Positions 1-7,711 of a stretch of DNA of 38,114 bases are shown here, in pieces; the stretch's first letter is position 1, and each line of letters begins with the position of its first letter. This DNA is from OFTM10 sp964196195. Lineage in GTDB: Bacteria; Actinomycetota; Acidimicrobiia; Acidimicrobiales; Aldehydirespiratoraceae. The translations under genes and the position numbers were made by a program. Location of the stretch: positions 1 to 38,114 of the forward strand of contig CAXMSE010000073.1 of NCBI GenBank assembly GCA_964196195.1, in the 5' to 3' direction. The notes below the pieces were generated by a model. It was not told where the DNA came from, did no database searches, and worked only from the letters and a program-made list of their open reading frames with translations.

Positions 1-1
1 G

Positions 2-37
2 CTCACCGACGAATATCCGGCGTTCTCGACCGACTGA
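2..37 (+). CDS. C-terminal tail of a gene entering from the left edge
   Basis: Reading from base 2, the frame gives LTDEYPAFSTD followed by TGA. Many actinobacterial DUF4389 membrane proteins end in a similar '(L)LTDEYPPFS' string, so this is probably the last 11 codons of such a protein. It converges on the flavoprotein gene that ends at 71, which fits an end-to-end gene arrangement. Only 11 residues are visible, so the family call is a guess from one short motif. Confidence 0.4.
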   Translation, partial: LTDEYPAFSTD

Positions 38-70
38 CCGGGCCGGCCGCGCACCGCCGACCCGAGATGA

Positions 71-1468
71 TCAGAGTTCGAGGCGGTTCAGGGCATCTTC
101 GATGCCCTTGTGGAAGGTCGGGTAGGCGTAGATCATGCTGCGCAGGCGGTCGATCGGGGTGGACTCGTGCACGGCGAGGGTGAGAAGGCCGAGTACCTCC
201 CCGCCGTGGGGACCTGCCGATGTGGCCCCCACGAGCACTCGCCTATCACGATCGACCACGAGCTTGATCAGGCCATCGTTGCCGCTGGCGTGGAGCCAAC
301 CGCGGGCAGTGCCGGGAACTTCCACGAGCGAGGTGACCGCATCGATCCCGGATTCACGGGCCGCGGCTTCGGTGAGGCCAACCGATCCGATCTCGGGGTC
401 GGTGAAAGTGACCCGGGGAACGGTGGCGTAGTCGGCAACCGGGCCCTGCCCCTCCATGATGTCGGCCACCGCGATGCCGGCCTGGTAGATGCCGACGTGG
501 GTGAAGAGGCCCTTGCCGGTGATGTCGCCGACGGCCCAGACGCCGTCGGTGACCCGCATGCGTTCATCGGTGGGGATGAAACGTAGAGCAGGGTCGAGGC
601 CGACGGTGTCGAGCCCCAGCGCCGCCAGTTCGGTGCGGCGCCCGGTGGCGACCATCAAGCGTTCCGCGGCCAGGACGGTTCCGTCGGCGAGCACCACCTC
701 GACGCCACCATCGACAGCTCGCACTTCCTGAGCCATCACACCGGTGTGCACGGTGATGCCGTCCTGCTCGAATGCTTCCCGAAGCAGAGATCCTGCCTCG
801 GGCTCCTCGAGCGGCAAGAGGTGGTCGAGCGCCTCCACGAGGGTGACCTTGGTTCCAAACCGCGCCATCACCTGGGAGAGTTCGGATCCGATCGCTCCCG
901 CCCCCAGCACCACGATCGAGGCGGGAAGTTCCTTGGCCTCGATCATCTCGTGGTTGGTCCAGACGTCGACGGTATCGATACCCGGGATCGGCGGAATCGC
1001 GGGCTTGGTGCCGGTGGCCACCACCACTCCGCGCTCAGCAACGAAGGTGCGTTCATCGACCACGACCGTGCGGGGACCCACAAAACGGGCCCGGCCACGA
1101 ACGAAGATCCCGCCCTTGCCCTCGAAGCGGTCTACCGCGACCTGATCGTTCCAGTTGTCGGTGGCCTGCTCACGGATGCGGGCGGCGATCGGTGCCCAGT
1201 CGGGCTCCACCGTGGCGGTGCCGGCCATACCGTTGACCCGCCGTGCTTCGGCGAGAAGGTTGGCGCCGCGGATCATCATCTTCGAAGGGATGCATCCCCA
1301 GTAGGGACATTCCCCTCCTACGAGTCCGGCCTCGACCCCGACCACTCTGAGTCCAGATTCTGCGAGTGGAGCGGCGACGCCTTCGCCCGCCACTCCCATG
1401 CCGATCACGATCACGTCGACGATCTCGGCCTCGCCGTTGCTTCCAGTGCTGTCCGTCTGTTCGTTCAT
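71..1468 (-). CDS. FAD-dependent pyridine nucleotide-disulfide oxidoreductase (MerA/Lpd-like)
   Basis: This 465-aa class I pyridine nucleotide-disulfide oxidoreductase starts with an acidic 15-residue lead. It then shows the FAD Rossmann motif (VIVIGMGVAGEG, about residues 19-30) and the redox-active disulfide GGECPYWGCIPSK (a C-x4-C pair). The NAD(P)-binding GAGAIGSELSQ lies near 190, the second FAD motif VWAVGDITGKG near 310, and a C-terminal dimerisation domain follows. Lipoamide dehydrogenases and glutathione reductases carry the proton-transfer His in a C-terminal HPT...E motif. Here the matching position is Tyr (YAYPTFHKGIEDAL), so lipoamide or glutathione is an unlikely substrate. A soluble cytoplasmic NAD(P)H-dependent reductase of unknown electron acceptor is the safest call. 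No Shine-Dalgarno sequence is obvious. An ACTGTT-N8-AACAGT inverted repeat lies about 40-60 nt upstream. Confidence 0.85.
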   Translation of the reverse strand: MNEQTDSTGSNGEAEIVDVIVIGMGVAGEGVAAPLAESGLRVVGVEAGLVGGECPYWGCIPSKMMIRGANLLAEARRVNGMAGTATVEPDWAPIAARIREQATDNWNDQVAVDRFEGKGGIFVRGRARFVGPRTVVVDERTFVAERGVVVATGTKPAIPPIPGIDTVDVWTNHEMIEAKELPASIVVLGAGAIGSELSQVMARFGTKVTLVEALDHLLPLEEPEAGSLLREAFEQDGITVHTGVMAQEVRAVDGGVEVVLADGTVLAAERLMVATGRRTELAALGLDTVGLDPALRFIPTDERMRVTDGVWAVGDITGKGLFTHVGIYQAGIAVADIMEGQGPVADYATVPRVTFTDPEIGSVGLTEAAARESGIDAVTSLVEVPGTARGWLHASGNDGLIKLVVDRDRRVLVGATSAGPHGGEVLGLLTLAVHESTPIDRLRSMIYAYPTFHKGIEDALNRLEL

Positions 1469-1506
1469 GCTGGCACAAACCCCGCGTTCGTGGTGCCCGT
1501 CTCAGA

Positions 1507-1526
1507 ACTGTTTCAAAGCGAACAGT
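1507..1526. repeat. Inverted repeat upstream of the 465-aa flavoprotein gene
   Basis: ACTGTT (1507-1512), an 8-nt spacer and AACAGT (1521-1526) form a 6-bp inverted repeat. It lies in the 69-bp gap between the flavoprotein start (1468) and the end of the small membrane protein gene (1538). Its size and position would suit a dimeric repressor or activator site, but a 6-bp match can occur by chance. Confidence 0.3.
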
Positions 1527-1537
1527 CGAACGCCACT

Positions 1538-1936
1538 TCAGGCGGCGAGGGGCGGTCTCGCGGCTTGACGGACGGCCAGGACCAGGCCTCCGACGGCGCC
1601 GAGCGCCGAAAACAGCACGTGCTCGACCACCACCGGGGCACCGTCGCCGTGCTCCCAGAAGACCGGGCCGTCGAGGTCGCCCTTGACCTCGAGGATGACA
1701 GTGGCGACAACCGCAATCAGGAAGCCGGCGAGAGAAAGATTCACCGCTCTACGGGGGGTGACCCCGGCTTCGCGGTAGCCCTCGAACACCACCCATGCAG
1801 CGGCCACCACCATCGGGGCGAAGTGGTAGGTGCTGCTCGGCATTCGCGCCGCCAGCAGGGCCCATGCCACTGCGGCGAGGAGAGCCACGAGCAGTCCGAT
1901 CGAGCGGCGAAACTCATCCATGAGCCGGTCGGGCAC
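1538..1936 (-). CDS. Small four-helix membrane protein, unknown function
   Basis: This 132-aa protein has four hydrophobic stretches of helix length, around residues 12-30, 39-50, 66-84 and 106-122, so it is an integral membrane protein. I do not recognise a family. The GTG at 1936 is the preferred start because GGAGG lies 6 nt upstream; the alternative ATG at 1921 has no such site at proper spacing. The gene overlaps the end of the upstream flavoprotein by 23 nt, so the two are probably translated from one mRNA. A second flavoprotein follows 69 nt downstream. A membrane partner for one or both reductases is possible but is inferred from position only. Confidence 0.7.
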   Translation of the reverse strand: MPDRLMDEFRRSIGLLVALLAAVAWALLAARMPSSTYHFAPMVVAAAWVVFEGYREAGVTPRRAVNLSLAGFLIAVVATVILEVKGDLDGPVFWEHGDGAPVVVEHVLFSALGAVGGLVLAVRQAARPPLAA

Positions 1937-3272
1937 TGCGCCCCTCCACTTCTCCGAAGAACTGGCCGGCCGCCTTCTGGATCCCGTAGGACCAGGTGGG
2001 GTAGGCGTGAACTGTCTGGGCCAGTCGGCCCGTGAACAGGTCGGCGCGCATGGCGAGAGCCACCTCGTGGATCATCTCGCCGGCACGGGGCGCCACGATC
2101 GTGGCACCGATGATGTGACCGCCGAAGAGGCGTCGGGTGAACCGCTTGGGACCAGCGATCAGCTTGATGTAGCCATCGGTGACGCCATCGGTGATGGCCC
2201 GATCCATCTCGGTGAGGGGGAGCTCGGCCACCAGCGCGCCCTTGCCGGCAGCCTCCGCTTCGGTGAGCCCGATGTGGGCCACCTCCGGGCTTGTGAACGT
2301 GACCCACGGGATGAGGTGGGTGCGGTAGCGGCCCCGCACCCCCTTGCGGAGGGCGTTGCCGGCGGCTAGTCGTCCCATCTCGTCGGCTGCGTGCGTGAAC
2401 GCCAGCTTCCCGGTGACATCTCCGACCGCATAGATGCCTCGAAGACTCGTTTCGAGCCTTTCGGTGGTGCCGATGTAACCCGCCTCGTCGAGGGTCACGT
2501 CGAGCTCCTCGAGACCGAGTCCGCCGGAGTTGGGGGTGCGCCCCACCGCGACCAGCAGCTGGGAAAATTCCCTCATCTCGTCGCCGGTGTGCACCACCAC
2601 ATCGCCCGAGTCGCGCCCATCAACCTTGTCGATCATCGTGCCGGTGTGCACGGTGACGCCTCGAGCGGTGAGTCCTGCCTCCACCGCGGCCGAAGCAGCG
2701 GGCTCTTCGCGGCTCAGGAGCCGGTCCACGCCTTCGAACAGGGTGACTGCCACGCCCAGGGCGGCGAAGGCCTCCGCCATCTCACAGCCGATGGGCCCGC
2801 CGCCGACGATCGCCAGAGATGCCGGCGCTTCGGTGAGGCCGAACACCGATTCATTGGTGAGGTGGGGCACAGAGTCGAGCCCCACGATCGGAGGCACGAA
2901 GGGGCGACTACCGGTGGCGATGATGATTCGAGGCGCGGTGATGCGGCGATCCCCCACCGCGACGGTGTCGTGGGTGGTGAGCTGACCCCGGCCTTCCACC
3001 ACATCCACGCCCTCGGCGCGGAGCACATCGGCAGTCTCGGTGGCCGCGATGCGGTCGACGGTGGCCCTCACCCGTTGCATTGCGGCGGCGAAGCCGAGCC
3101 CGTCGCGACCAGCACTGAGAAGGGTCTTGGAAGGCACACAGCCGGTGAAGGTGCAGTCGCCTCCCAGCGGACCATCGTTGACGAGTGCGACATCGGCACC
3201 TGCCCAACGCGCGGCTCGAGCCGCGCTGAGGCCGCCCGCACCTCCTCCGACAATTATCAGATCGTGATCCAC
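1914..3272 (-). CDS. Second FAD-dependent pyridine nucleotide-disulfide oxidoreductase
   Basis: This 452-aa paralogue of the flavoprotein at 71-1468 has an FAD motif at the N-terminus (LIIVGGGAGGLSAARAA), the disulfide GGDCTFTGCVPSK, the NAD(P) motif IVGGGPIGCEMAEA and the second FAD motif YAVGDVTGKLAFTHAADE. Its C-terminal motif is VHAYPTWSYGIQKA, again with Tyr where lipoamide dehydrogenase has its catalytic His. I chose the GTG at 3272 over the upstream start at 3329 because AGGAGG (3284-3289) sits 11 nt before it and the protein then begins directly at the Rossmann strand. The longer start would add 19 residues with no family counterpart. It is probably the third or fourth gene of a unit running down from trpBA. 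The substrate is unknown. Confidence 0.85.
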   Translation of the reverse strand: MDHDLIIVGGGAGGLSAARAARWAGADVALVNDGPLGGDCTFTGCVPSKTLLSAGRDGLGFAAAMQRVRATVDRIAATETADVLRAEGVDVVEGRGQLTTHDTVAVGDRRITAPRIIIATGSRPFVPPIVGLDSVPHLTNESVFGLTEAPASLAIVGGGPIGCEMAEAFAALGVAVTLFEGVDRLLSREEPAASAAVEAGLTARGVTVHTGTMIDKVDGRDSGDVVVHTGDEMREFSQLLVAVGRTPNSGGLGLEELDVTLDEAGYIGTTERLETSLRGIYAVGDVTGKLAFTHAADEMGRLAAGNALRKGVRGRYRTHLIPWVTFTSPEVAHIGLTEAEAAGKGALVAELPLTEMDRAITDGVTDGYIKLIAGPKRFTRRLFGGHIIGATIVAPRAGEMIHEVALAMRADLFTGRLAQTVHAYPTWSYGIQKAAGQFFGEVEGRSARPAHG

Positions 3273-3332
3273 GGCGCGGGAAACCTCCTGGATGAGTCGC
3301 TCATTCCCATGGTGACCCGTGGGCGACACGAT

Positions 3333-3524
3333 TCAGTGGATCGCGCGCGCTCCGAACCAGGCGATATTGACCAGGGCGAGCCCGATCGCGAAGGTGCGGT
3401 ACTCACCGCGCCAACGAAAGCTCCACGGTAGGACCAGCGCCCAGACGATCCCCATCACCACGAATTGGATGGTCACTGCCCGGTCGGTCTTGGGCAGCAG
3501 GAGGTCGACAACGAGGTCGCGCAT
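3333..3524 (-). CDS. Small membrane protein (63 aa), unknown
   Basis: The ATG at 3524 opens a 63-residue protein with two predicted transmembrane helices, about residues 18-35 and 44-60, separated by a short basic loop (RWRGEYRT). It begins 18 nt after the trpA stop and ends 60 nt before the flavoprotein start, in the same direction, so it is probably cotranscribed. The composition is typical of a real small membrane protein rather than a shadow frame. I cannot assign a family. Confidence 0.6.
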   Translation of the reverse strand: MRDLVVDLLLPKTDRAVTIQFVVMGIVWALVLPWSFRWRGEYRTFAIGLALVNIAWFGARAIH

Positions 3525-3542
3525 TGCGCCCGTCGCCCTCTC

Positions 3543-4322
3543 TCAGGACCCGTCGAGGGCGGCTCGGAATTCGGCGACCAGTTCGGCTACGCCTTCGGGC
3601 CCGGCCTTATCGAGCATGCGCTGCACCACCGCGGATCCGACCACCACCCCATCGGCGACGGTACTCACCTCCACGGCCTGAGCGGGCGTGCCGACACCGA
3701 CCCCCACCAGAACGGGCTTGTCGGTGACGTCCTTCAGACGGCCGGCGATGATCTTCGCCGATGCCGCGAGCTCGGCTCGTACGCCCGTGATACCGATCAG
3801 CCCCACCGCGTATACGAACCCGTGGGAACGTCGACAGATACGAGGCAGGCGCTCGTCGGGTGCGGTCGGTGCGGCCAGCATCACGGTCTCGACGCCCGCC
3901 CCATCGGCGGCCTCGGCCCAGGGACCCACTTCCTCAAGTGGGATATCGGGCAGGATGCACCCGCTCACCCCGGAGTCGACCAACGTGGATGCGAAGCGCT
4001 TCCAACCCATGCGGTAGGCGATATTGCCGTAGGTCATCACCGCCGTGGGTACACCGATGTCGGCGCCTCTCAACGAATCGAGGATCGACTGGGGCGTGAC
4101 TCCAGCCTCGAGCGCGATGTCGTTGGCCTCCTGGATGGTGGGGCCATCCATCCCCGGGTCCGAGAATGGCACTCCGATCTCGATTGCGTCGGCACCGGCT
4201 GCGGCAACGGCGTGGACCGTGTCGAGCCAGTCGGACCCGAGCCCCCCGGTGATGTAGGGGACGAGGCACTTGCCACCCGACTCGCGGCGGGCGCGAAGTG
4301 TGGTTTCCAGGACGCCACTCAC
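3543..4322 (-). CDS. trpA: Tryptophan synthase alpha chain
   Basis: This 259-aa TIM-barrel protein cleaves indole-3-glycerol phosphate to indole and glyceraldehyde-3-phosphate and channels indole to TrpB. The family hallmarks are present: CLVPYITGG at the first strand, EIGVPFSDPGMDGPTIQ carrying the catalytic Glu (about residue 49) and Asp (about 59), and the late phosphate-binding glycine loop (VLVGVGVGTPAQA). The length is normal. The start is a GTG at 4322 that overlaps the trpB stop as GTGA, giving tight translational coupling to the other half of the alpha2-beta2 complex. Confidence 0.97.
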   Translation of the reverse strand: MSGVLETTLRARRESGGKCLVPYITGGLGSDWLDTVHAVAAAGADAIEIGVPFSDPGMDGPTIQEANDIALEAGVTPQSILDSLRGADIGVPTAVMTYGNIAYRMGWKRFASTLVDSGVSGCILPDIPLEEVGPWAEAADGAGVETVMLAAPTAPDERLPRICRRSHGFVYAVGLIGITGVRAELAASAKIIAGRLKDVTDKPVLVGVGVGTPAQAVEVSTVADGVVVGSAVVQRMLDKAGPEGVAELVAEFRAALDGS

Positions 4323-5473
4323 TCGAGAATGTCCATCATCTGGGCCACGTCCTTGTCGCCGCGCCCGCTGAGGTTGACGAGCACGGTCTGGCCCTTCAGC
4401 TCGTCACGGGCCCGGCTCAACCAGGCGATGGCGTGGGCTGATTCGAGGGCGGGGATTATCCCCTCGGTCCTGGAGAGGAGCTGGAAGGCAGCGATGACCT
4501 CCGCATCGGTGACGGGGACGTATTCGGCCCTGCCGGTGGCGGCCAGATGAGCGTGCTCAGGCCCGATACCCGGATAATCAAGCCCGGCCGAAATCGACTC
4601 GGCCTCGAGCACCTGACCCCATTCGTCCTGCATCAGATACGAGTAGGACCCGTGCACGATTCCCGGCACGGCGCGGCCGACGGCTGCGCCTCCGGCGGGT
4701 TCCACACCCACCAGTCGAGCCTCGGTGTCGGCGAAACCGGCAAAGATTCCCGCCGCGTTCGACCCTCCGCCGACGCATGCTGCAACCACGTCGGGGATGC
4801 CGCCATCGAGCACGGCAGCGCATTGTTGGCGGGCCTCGTCGCCTATAACGCGGTGGAACTCGCGCACCATCCACGGATAGGGGTGGGGTCCCATCACCGA
4901 CCCGAGGCAGTAGTGGGTGGTCTCCACCACAGCCACCCAGTGACGCATGGCCTCATTGACCGCGTCCTTGAGGGTGCGCGACCCGGATTCGGCCGATCGC
5001 ACCTCGGTGCCGAGCAGCTGCATGCGAAAGACGTTGAGCTTCTGGCGCTCGATGTCGACTGCGCCCATGTAGACCACGCAGTCCATGTCGAAAAGGGCGG
5101 CGACTGTTGCGGTGGCCACACCGTGCTGGCCGGCGCCCGTCTCGGCCACCAGGCTCGTCTTGCCCATCCGGCGGGCCAGCAGACCCTGGCCCAGCACATT
5201 GTTGATCTTGTGGCTGCCGGTGTGGTTGAGGTCTTCACGCTTGAGGAGCACCCGACAACCGAGCTCCTCGCTCAGGTTGCCGCATTCGGTGAGGGCCGAC
5301 GGCCGGCCCGCGTAGTTGTTGAGCAGGTCGGTGAGCTCAGCTCGGAACTCGGGATCGACCCACGCTTCACGAAAGGCGGTGTCGAGTTGCTGACACGCCG
5401 GCACGAGAGTTTCGGGCACGAACATTCCACCGAACTCACCGAACCGCCCCTGCTCGGGATCGCTCATTGTCAT
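4319..5473 (-). CDS. trpB: Tryptophan synthase beta chain
   Basis: This 384-aa PLP enzyme condenses indole with serine to make tryptophan. The PLP lysine lies in HTGSHKINN (about K89) and the conserved Glu in ETGAGQHG (about E111). The phosphate-binding loop GGGSNAAG and the C-terminal LSGRGDKD are also present. The open frame continues upstream to 5647, but the ATG at 5473 is the real start. It overlaps the trpF stop as ATGA and has AGAGGA about 9 nt upstream. The protein then begins at the expected GRFGEFGGMFVPE region. Confidence 0.97.
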   Translation of the reverse strand: MTMSDPEQGRFGEFGGMFVPETLVPACQQLDTAFREAWVDPEFRAELTDLLNNYAGRPSALTECGNLSEELGCRVLLKREDLNHTGSHKINNVLGQGLLARRMGKTSLVAETGAGQHGVATATVAALFDMDCVVYMGAVDIERQKLNVFRMQLLGTEVRSAESGSRTLKDAVNEAMRHWVAVVETTHYCLGSVMGPHPYPWMVREFHRVIGDEARQQCAAVLDGGIPDVVAACVGGGSNAAGIFAGFADTEARLVGVEPAGGAAVGRAVPGIVHGSYSYLMQDEWGQVLEAESISAGLDYPGIGPEHAHLAATGRAEYVPVTDAEVIAAFQLLSRTEGIIPALESAHAIAWLSRARDELKGQTVLVNLSGRGDKDVAQMMDILE

Positions 5474-6153
5474 GACGACAAGTCCTCTTCCCAGTTGTAC
5501 GGCCCATCGTTGCTCGGTGATGGCTCCTCCCCTGTGTCGGGAAGGTTTGCGCCCGCGGCCTTGGCAGCATCGATGAACTCGCGAAGTTTCACCGCGTCCT
5601 TGACCCCCGGCTCCGCCTCGACACCGGTGGACACGTCGACACCCCACGGCCGCACCCGCGTGATCGCGTCGGCGACGTTGAGAGGAGTGAGGCCGCCGGC
5701 GAGAAGTACTCGATACCCACTTCGAGGTGCGTCCTCAGCGAGACGCCAGTCGAACACCTGCCCACTACCAGGGGCAGAAGAATCGACCAGCACCACATCC
5801 GCCCCGTAACTCCCCAGATCGGTGAGTCCGGGATGACCGGCCGGGAAAGCCTTGATAACCAGAGGCACACGCGAGCTCACCTCCCGAGTCTGTTCGGCGG
5901 TCTCGAAACCATGGAGTTGGGCCGCACCGAGCCCCGCCCGCTGCACGATGTCGACAACGCGGTCTGGGAGCTGGTCGCGAAACACCCCCACCGTGAGCAC
6001 ATCGGGGGGAAGACGGCGGGCGATATCTCGAGCCCGGTCGACCGCCACCTGACGAGGTGAGGGAGCGAAGACGAACCCGAGTGCATCGGCACCGAGCGCC
6101 ACCGCGAGCAGGGCGTCGTCTTCTCGGGTGATCCCACAGATCTTCACGAACAC
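5470..6153 (-). CDS. trpF: Phosphoribosylanthranilate isomerase
   Basis: This 227-aa protein performs the Amadori rearrangement of phosphoribosylanthranilate to CdRP in tryptophan synthesis. It starts with FVKICGIT, which carries the catalytic Cys (residue 6), followed by GADALGFVFAPSPRQV. The catalytic Asp is in VVLVDSSAPGSG, and the phosphate-binding LLAGGLTPLNV follows. About 20 C-terminal residues extend past the usual end and are acidic. The GTG at 6153 has no Shine-Dalgarno sequence. A TAGCGT -10 box ends 7 nt before it, suggesting a leaderless transcript that starts a trpFBA unit. Many actinobacteria lack trpF and use bifunctional PriA instead, so its presence beside hisA is notable. 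Confidence 0.95.
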   Translation of the reverse strand: MFVKICGITREDDALLAVALGADALGFVFAPSPRQVAVDRARDIARRLPPDVLTVGVFRDQLPDRVVDIVQRAGLGAAQLHGFETAEQTREVSSRVPLVIKAFPAGHPGLTDLGSYGADVVLVDSSAPGSGQVFDWRLAEDAPRSGYRVLLAGGLTPLNVADAITRVRPWGVDVSTGVEAEPGVKDAVKLREFIDAAKAAGANLPDTGEEPSPSNDGPYNWEEDLSS

Positions 6154-6166
6154 GACAGCGACGCTA
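6154..6166 (-). promoter_or_regulatory. Leaderless -10 element for trpF
   Basis: TAGCGT (6161-6166 read on the minus strand) lies 7 nt before the GTG start, inside the 48-bp trpC-trpF gap. There is no ribosome-binding site, so transcription probably begins at or next to the start codon. Confidence 0.5.
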
Positions 6167-6201
6167 CCCGGCCTGGTGCACGAGCGACCCGGAATTCGAC
6201 C

Positions 6202-6984
6202 TCAAAGCCGACCACGGAGCCGCCGCACCTCTTCGGTCGGGTTGCCACTACGCACCAGGGTCTCGCCGACCAGGAGGGCGTGGTAGCCCGCCTCGTGGAG
6301 AATCAGGGCGTCGGAGCGGTCCCTGACACCGGACTCGGCCACCCGCACCACCCCGGCGGGCATCTTGGGCGCCATTCGGACGGCACGATCCTGATCGACC
6401 TCGAAGGTGAGCAGATCGCGCTGATTGACCCCTATGAGCGTGGCACCCACGGTGAGGGCTCGTTCGAGCTCGTCCTCATCGTGGACCTCCACCAGGGCAT
6501 CGAGGCCGAGCTCGGCTGCGAGCTGATGGAAGTCGCCCAGTTCGATGTCGTCGAGCGCGGCCACGATGAGCAGCACACAGTCGGCCCCCATGAGTCGAGC
6601 ATCCACGACATCTCGGGGATCGACGGTGAAGTCCTTGCGGAGTGCCGGCAGGACGGTGGCGGCGCGCGCGGCGCGAAGGTCGTCACCGGACCCCCCGAAC
6701 CAATGCCGGTCGGTGAGAACCGACAGGCAAGATGCTCCGCCCTGCTCGTATTGGCGAGCGAGAACCGCGGCGTCGAGATCAGCGAACAAATCGCCCTTCG
6801 ACGGGGAGCGTCGCTTCACCTCGCTGATCACCGCCACACCATCGCTCGCCTGCAACCCAGCCTTGAACCCTCTGGCCGGGGCCAGCGAGGCCGCCTCGTC
6901 GACGAGGGCATCGAGCGCCCTCGTGTCGACGGCCGCGGCCGATCTGTGGGCTTCGAGGATCCGGTCGAGGTAGGTGGTGCTCAG
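6202..6984 (-). CDS. trpC: Indole-3-glycerol phosphate synthase, apparently with a CTG start
   Basis: This enzyme closes the ring of CdRP to indole-3-glycerol phosphate. The catalytic Lys is in VISEVKRRSPSKG and the Glu in ALVEVHDEDE; LIGVNQRDLLTFEVD and the late ESGVRDRSD loop are also present. The first conventional start in the frame is a TTG at 6855, which would remove the N-terminal helix and begin only about 10 residues before the catalytic Lys. The frame stays open upstream and encodes STTYLDRILEAHRS, the usual TrpC N-terminus, directly after a CTG at 6984. AAGGG lies 9 nt before that CTG, and no in-frame ATG, GTG or TTG exists upstream. With CTG the protein is 260 aa, normal for the family. 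A frameshift joining it to the overlapping 17-codon ORF is the alternative. Confidence 0.93.
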   Translation of the reverse strand: MSTTYLDRILEAHRSAAAVDTRALDALVDEAASLAPARGFKAGLQASDGVAVISEVKRRSPSKGDLFADLDAAVLARQYEQGGASCLSVLTDRHWFGGSGDDLRAARAATVLPALRKDFTVDPRDVVDARLMGADCVLLIVAALDDIELGDFHQLAAELGLDALVEVHDEDELERALTVGATLIGVNQRDLLTFEVDQDRAVRMAPKMPAGVVRVAESGVRDRSDALILHEAGYHALLVGETLVRSGNPTEEVRRLRGRL

Positions 6985-7034
6985 AGCTGGTGTCCCTTGG
7001 CCGACACTGGCGCGATCAGAGCAGCTTCCGACAT
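6981..7034 (-). CDS. 17-codon ORF overlapping the trpC start
   Basis: An ATG at 7034 opens a 17-residue ORF (MSEAALIAPVSAKGHQL). Its TGA overlaps the proposed trpC CTG as CTGA, in the same geometry as the ATGA/GTGA junctions elsewhere in the window. It contains no Trp, so it is not a classical trp attenuator peptide. It could couple ribosomes onto the weak CTG, be a chance ORF, or be the true trpC N-terminus split by a sequencing frameshift. Confidence 0.3.
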   Translation of the reverse strand: MSEAALIAPVSAKGHQL

Positions 7035-7076
7035 GGAGCCCGATGATACGGCCCCAGTCGACCGACGACGAGTTCG

Positions 7077-7628
7077 TCAGGCACCGCGATCACCACGACG
7101 GCTGCTCGCCAGCGCCACGAGCGGGGCCGCCAGAAACAACACACCCGCGGCGAGCATCGATAGGAGACCCACGTCGACCAGGCCCACGATGTTGGTGAGG
7201 CTCCCCACCGCCAACCCTGCGATCCCTCCGAGGAGGAGTGAGGGAGGCGCCAACACCAGCCAAGCCGGCAATCGGCTGGGCGTGATCGGCCGGTCGGCGC
7301 TCTCGTCGAACCCCCCGTCCGAACCGTCGTGGAAGGGCCGGAACGCCTCATGGCCTGCGGCGGTTGCATGAAACGGGCGCGCCGTCGGGGGCATGCGACT
7401 TCTCTGGGCCTGCGTCCGAGCACGGTCGTACGCCGAACGTTCGTCGACGTCGCTGAGTACATCCCAAGCAGCGTTGATATCGCGCATCTGGAGCTCGGCC
7501 GTCACCCGATCGGCCTCACTCGCGTGGTGGAAGTCGGGGTGAGAGGTGCGCGCCAGGGACAGATAGCGGTCCCGGATCTCCGCCACGGAGGCCTCCGGGG
7601 AAACTCCGAGCACCTCGTAGTGACCCAC
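7077..7628 (-). CDS. J-domain protein with C-terminal membrane helices
   Basis: This 183-aa protein begins directly with a J domain (residues 2-70: HYEVLGVSPEASVAEIRDRY, then the HPD tripeptide in ARTSHPDFH, then INAAWDVLSD and RSAYDRAR). The HPD motif stimulates the ATPase of DnaK-type chaperones. After a polar linker come two hydrophobic helices (about residues 124-145 and 149-172), so the J domain is probably tethered to the cytoplasmic face of the membrane. It lacks the zinc-finger and substrate-binding domains of DnaJ itself, so it is not the main DnaJ. The start is a GTG with a TACTAT -10 box 6 nt upstream and no ribosome-binding site. It is probably the first gene of the unit leading into trpC. 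Confidence 0.85.
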   Translation of the reverse strand: MGHYEVLGVSPEASVAEIRDRYLSLARTSHPDFHHASEADRVTAELQMRDINAAWDVLSDVDERSAYDRARTQAQRSRMPPTARPFHATAAGHEAFRPFHDGSDGGFDESADRPITPSRLPAWLVLAPPSLLLGGIAGLAVGSLTNIVGLVDVGLLSMLAAGVLFLAAPLVALASSRRGDRGA

Positions 7629-7640
7629 GGCGAGATAGTA
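7629..7640 (-). promoter_or_regulatory. Leaderless -10 element for the J-domain gene
   Basis: TACTAT (7635-7640, minus strand) is separated from the GTG start at 7628 by 6 nt (7629-7634). This is the best match to a consensus -10 box among the similar sites in the window. Confidence 0.55.
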
Positions 7641-7711
7641 GAGCCACGAACGGGGTTGTTTCGTGGGTCATCATGGATTCATCACAGTTGTTCGCCACCC
7701 TCGGGACTCAT

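Noticed and set aside
746..2035. Plus-strand open frame of 429 codons
   Set aside because: It is antisense to the flavoprotein and the small membrane protein, and is His/Gly-rich with no domain.
4547..5809. Plus-strand open frame of 420 codons
   Set aside because: It is antisense to trpB and trpF, with shadow-type composition.
6981..7034. Classical trp attenuator leader before trpC
   Set aside because: The 17-codon ORF contains no Trp codons, and no terminator/antiterminator pair is visible between it and trpC.
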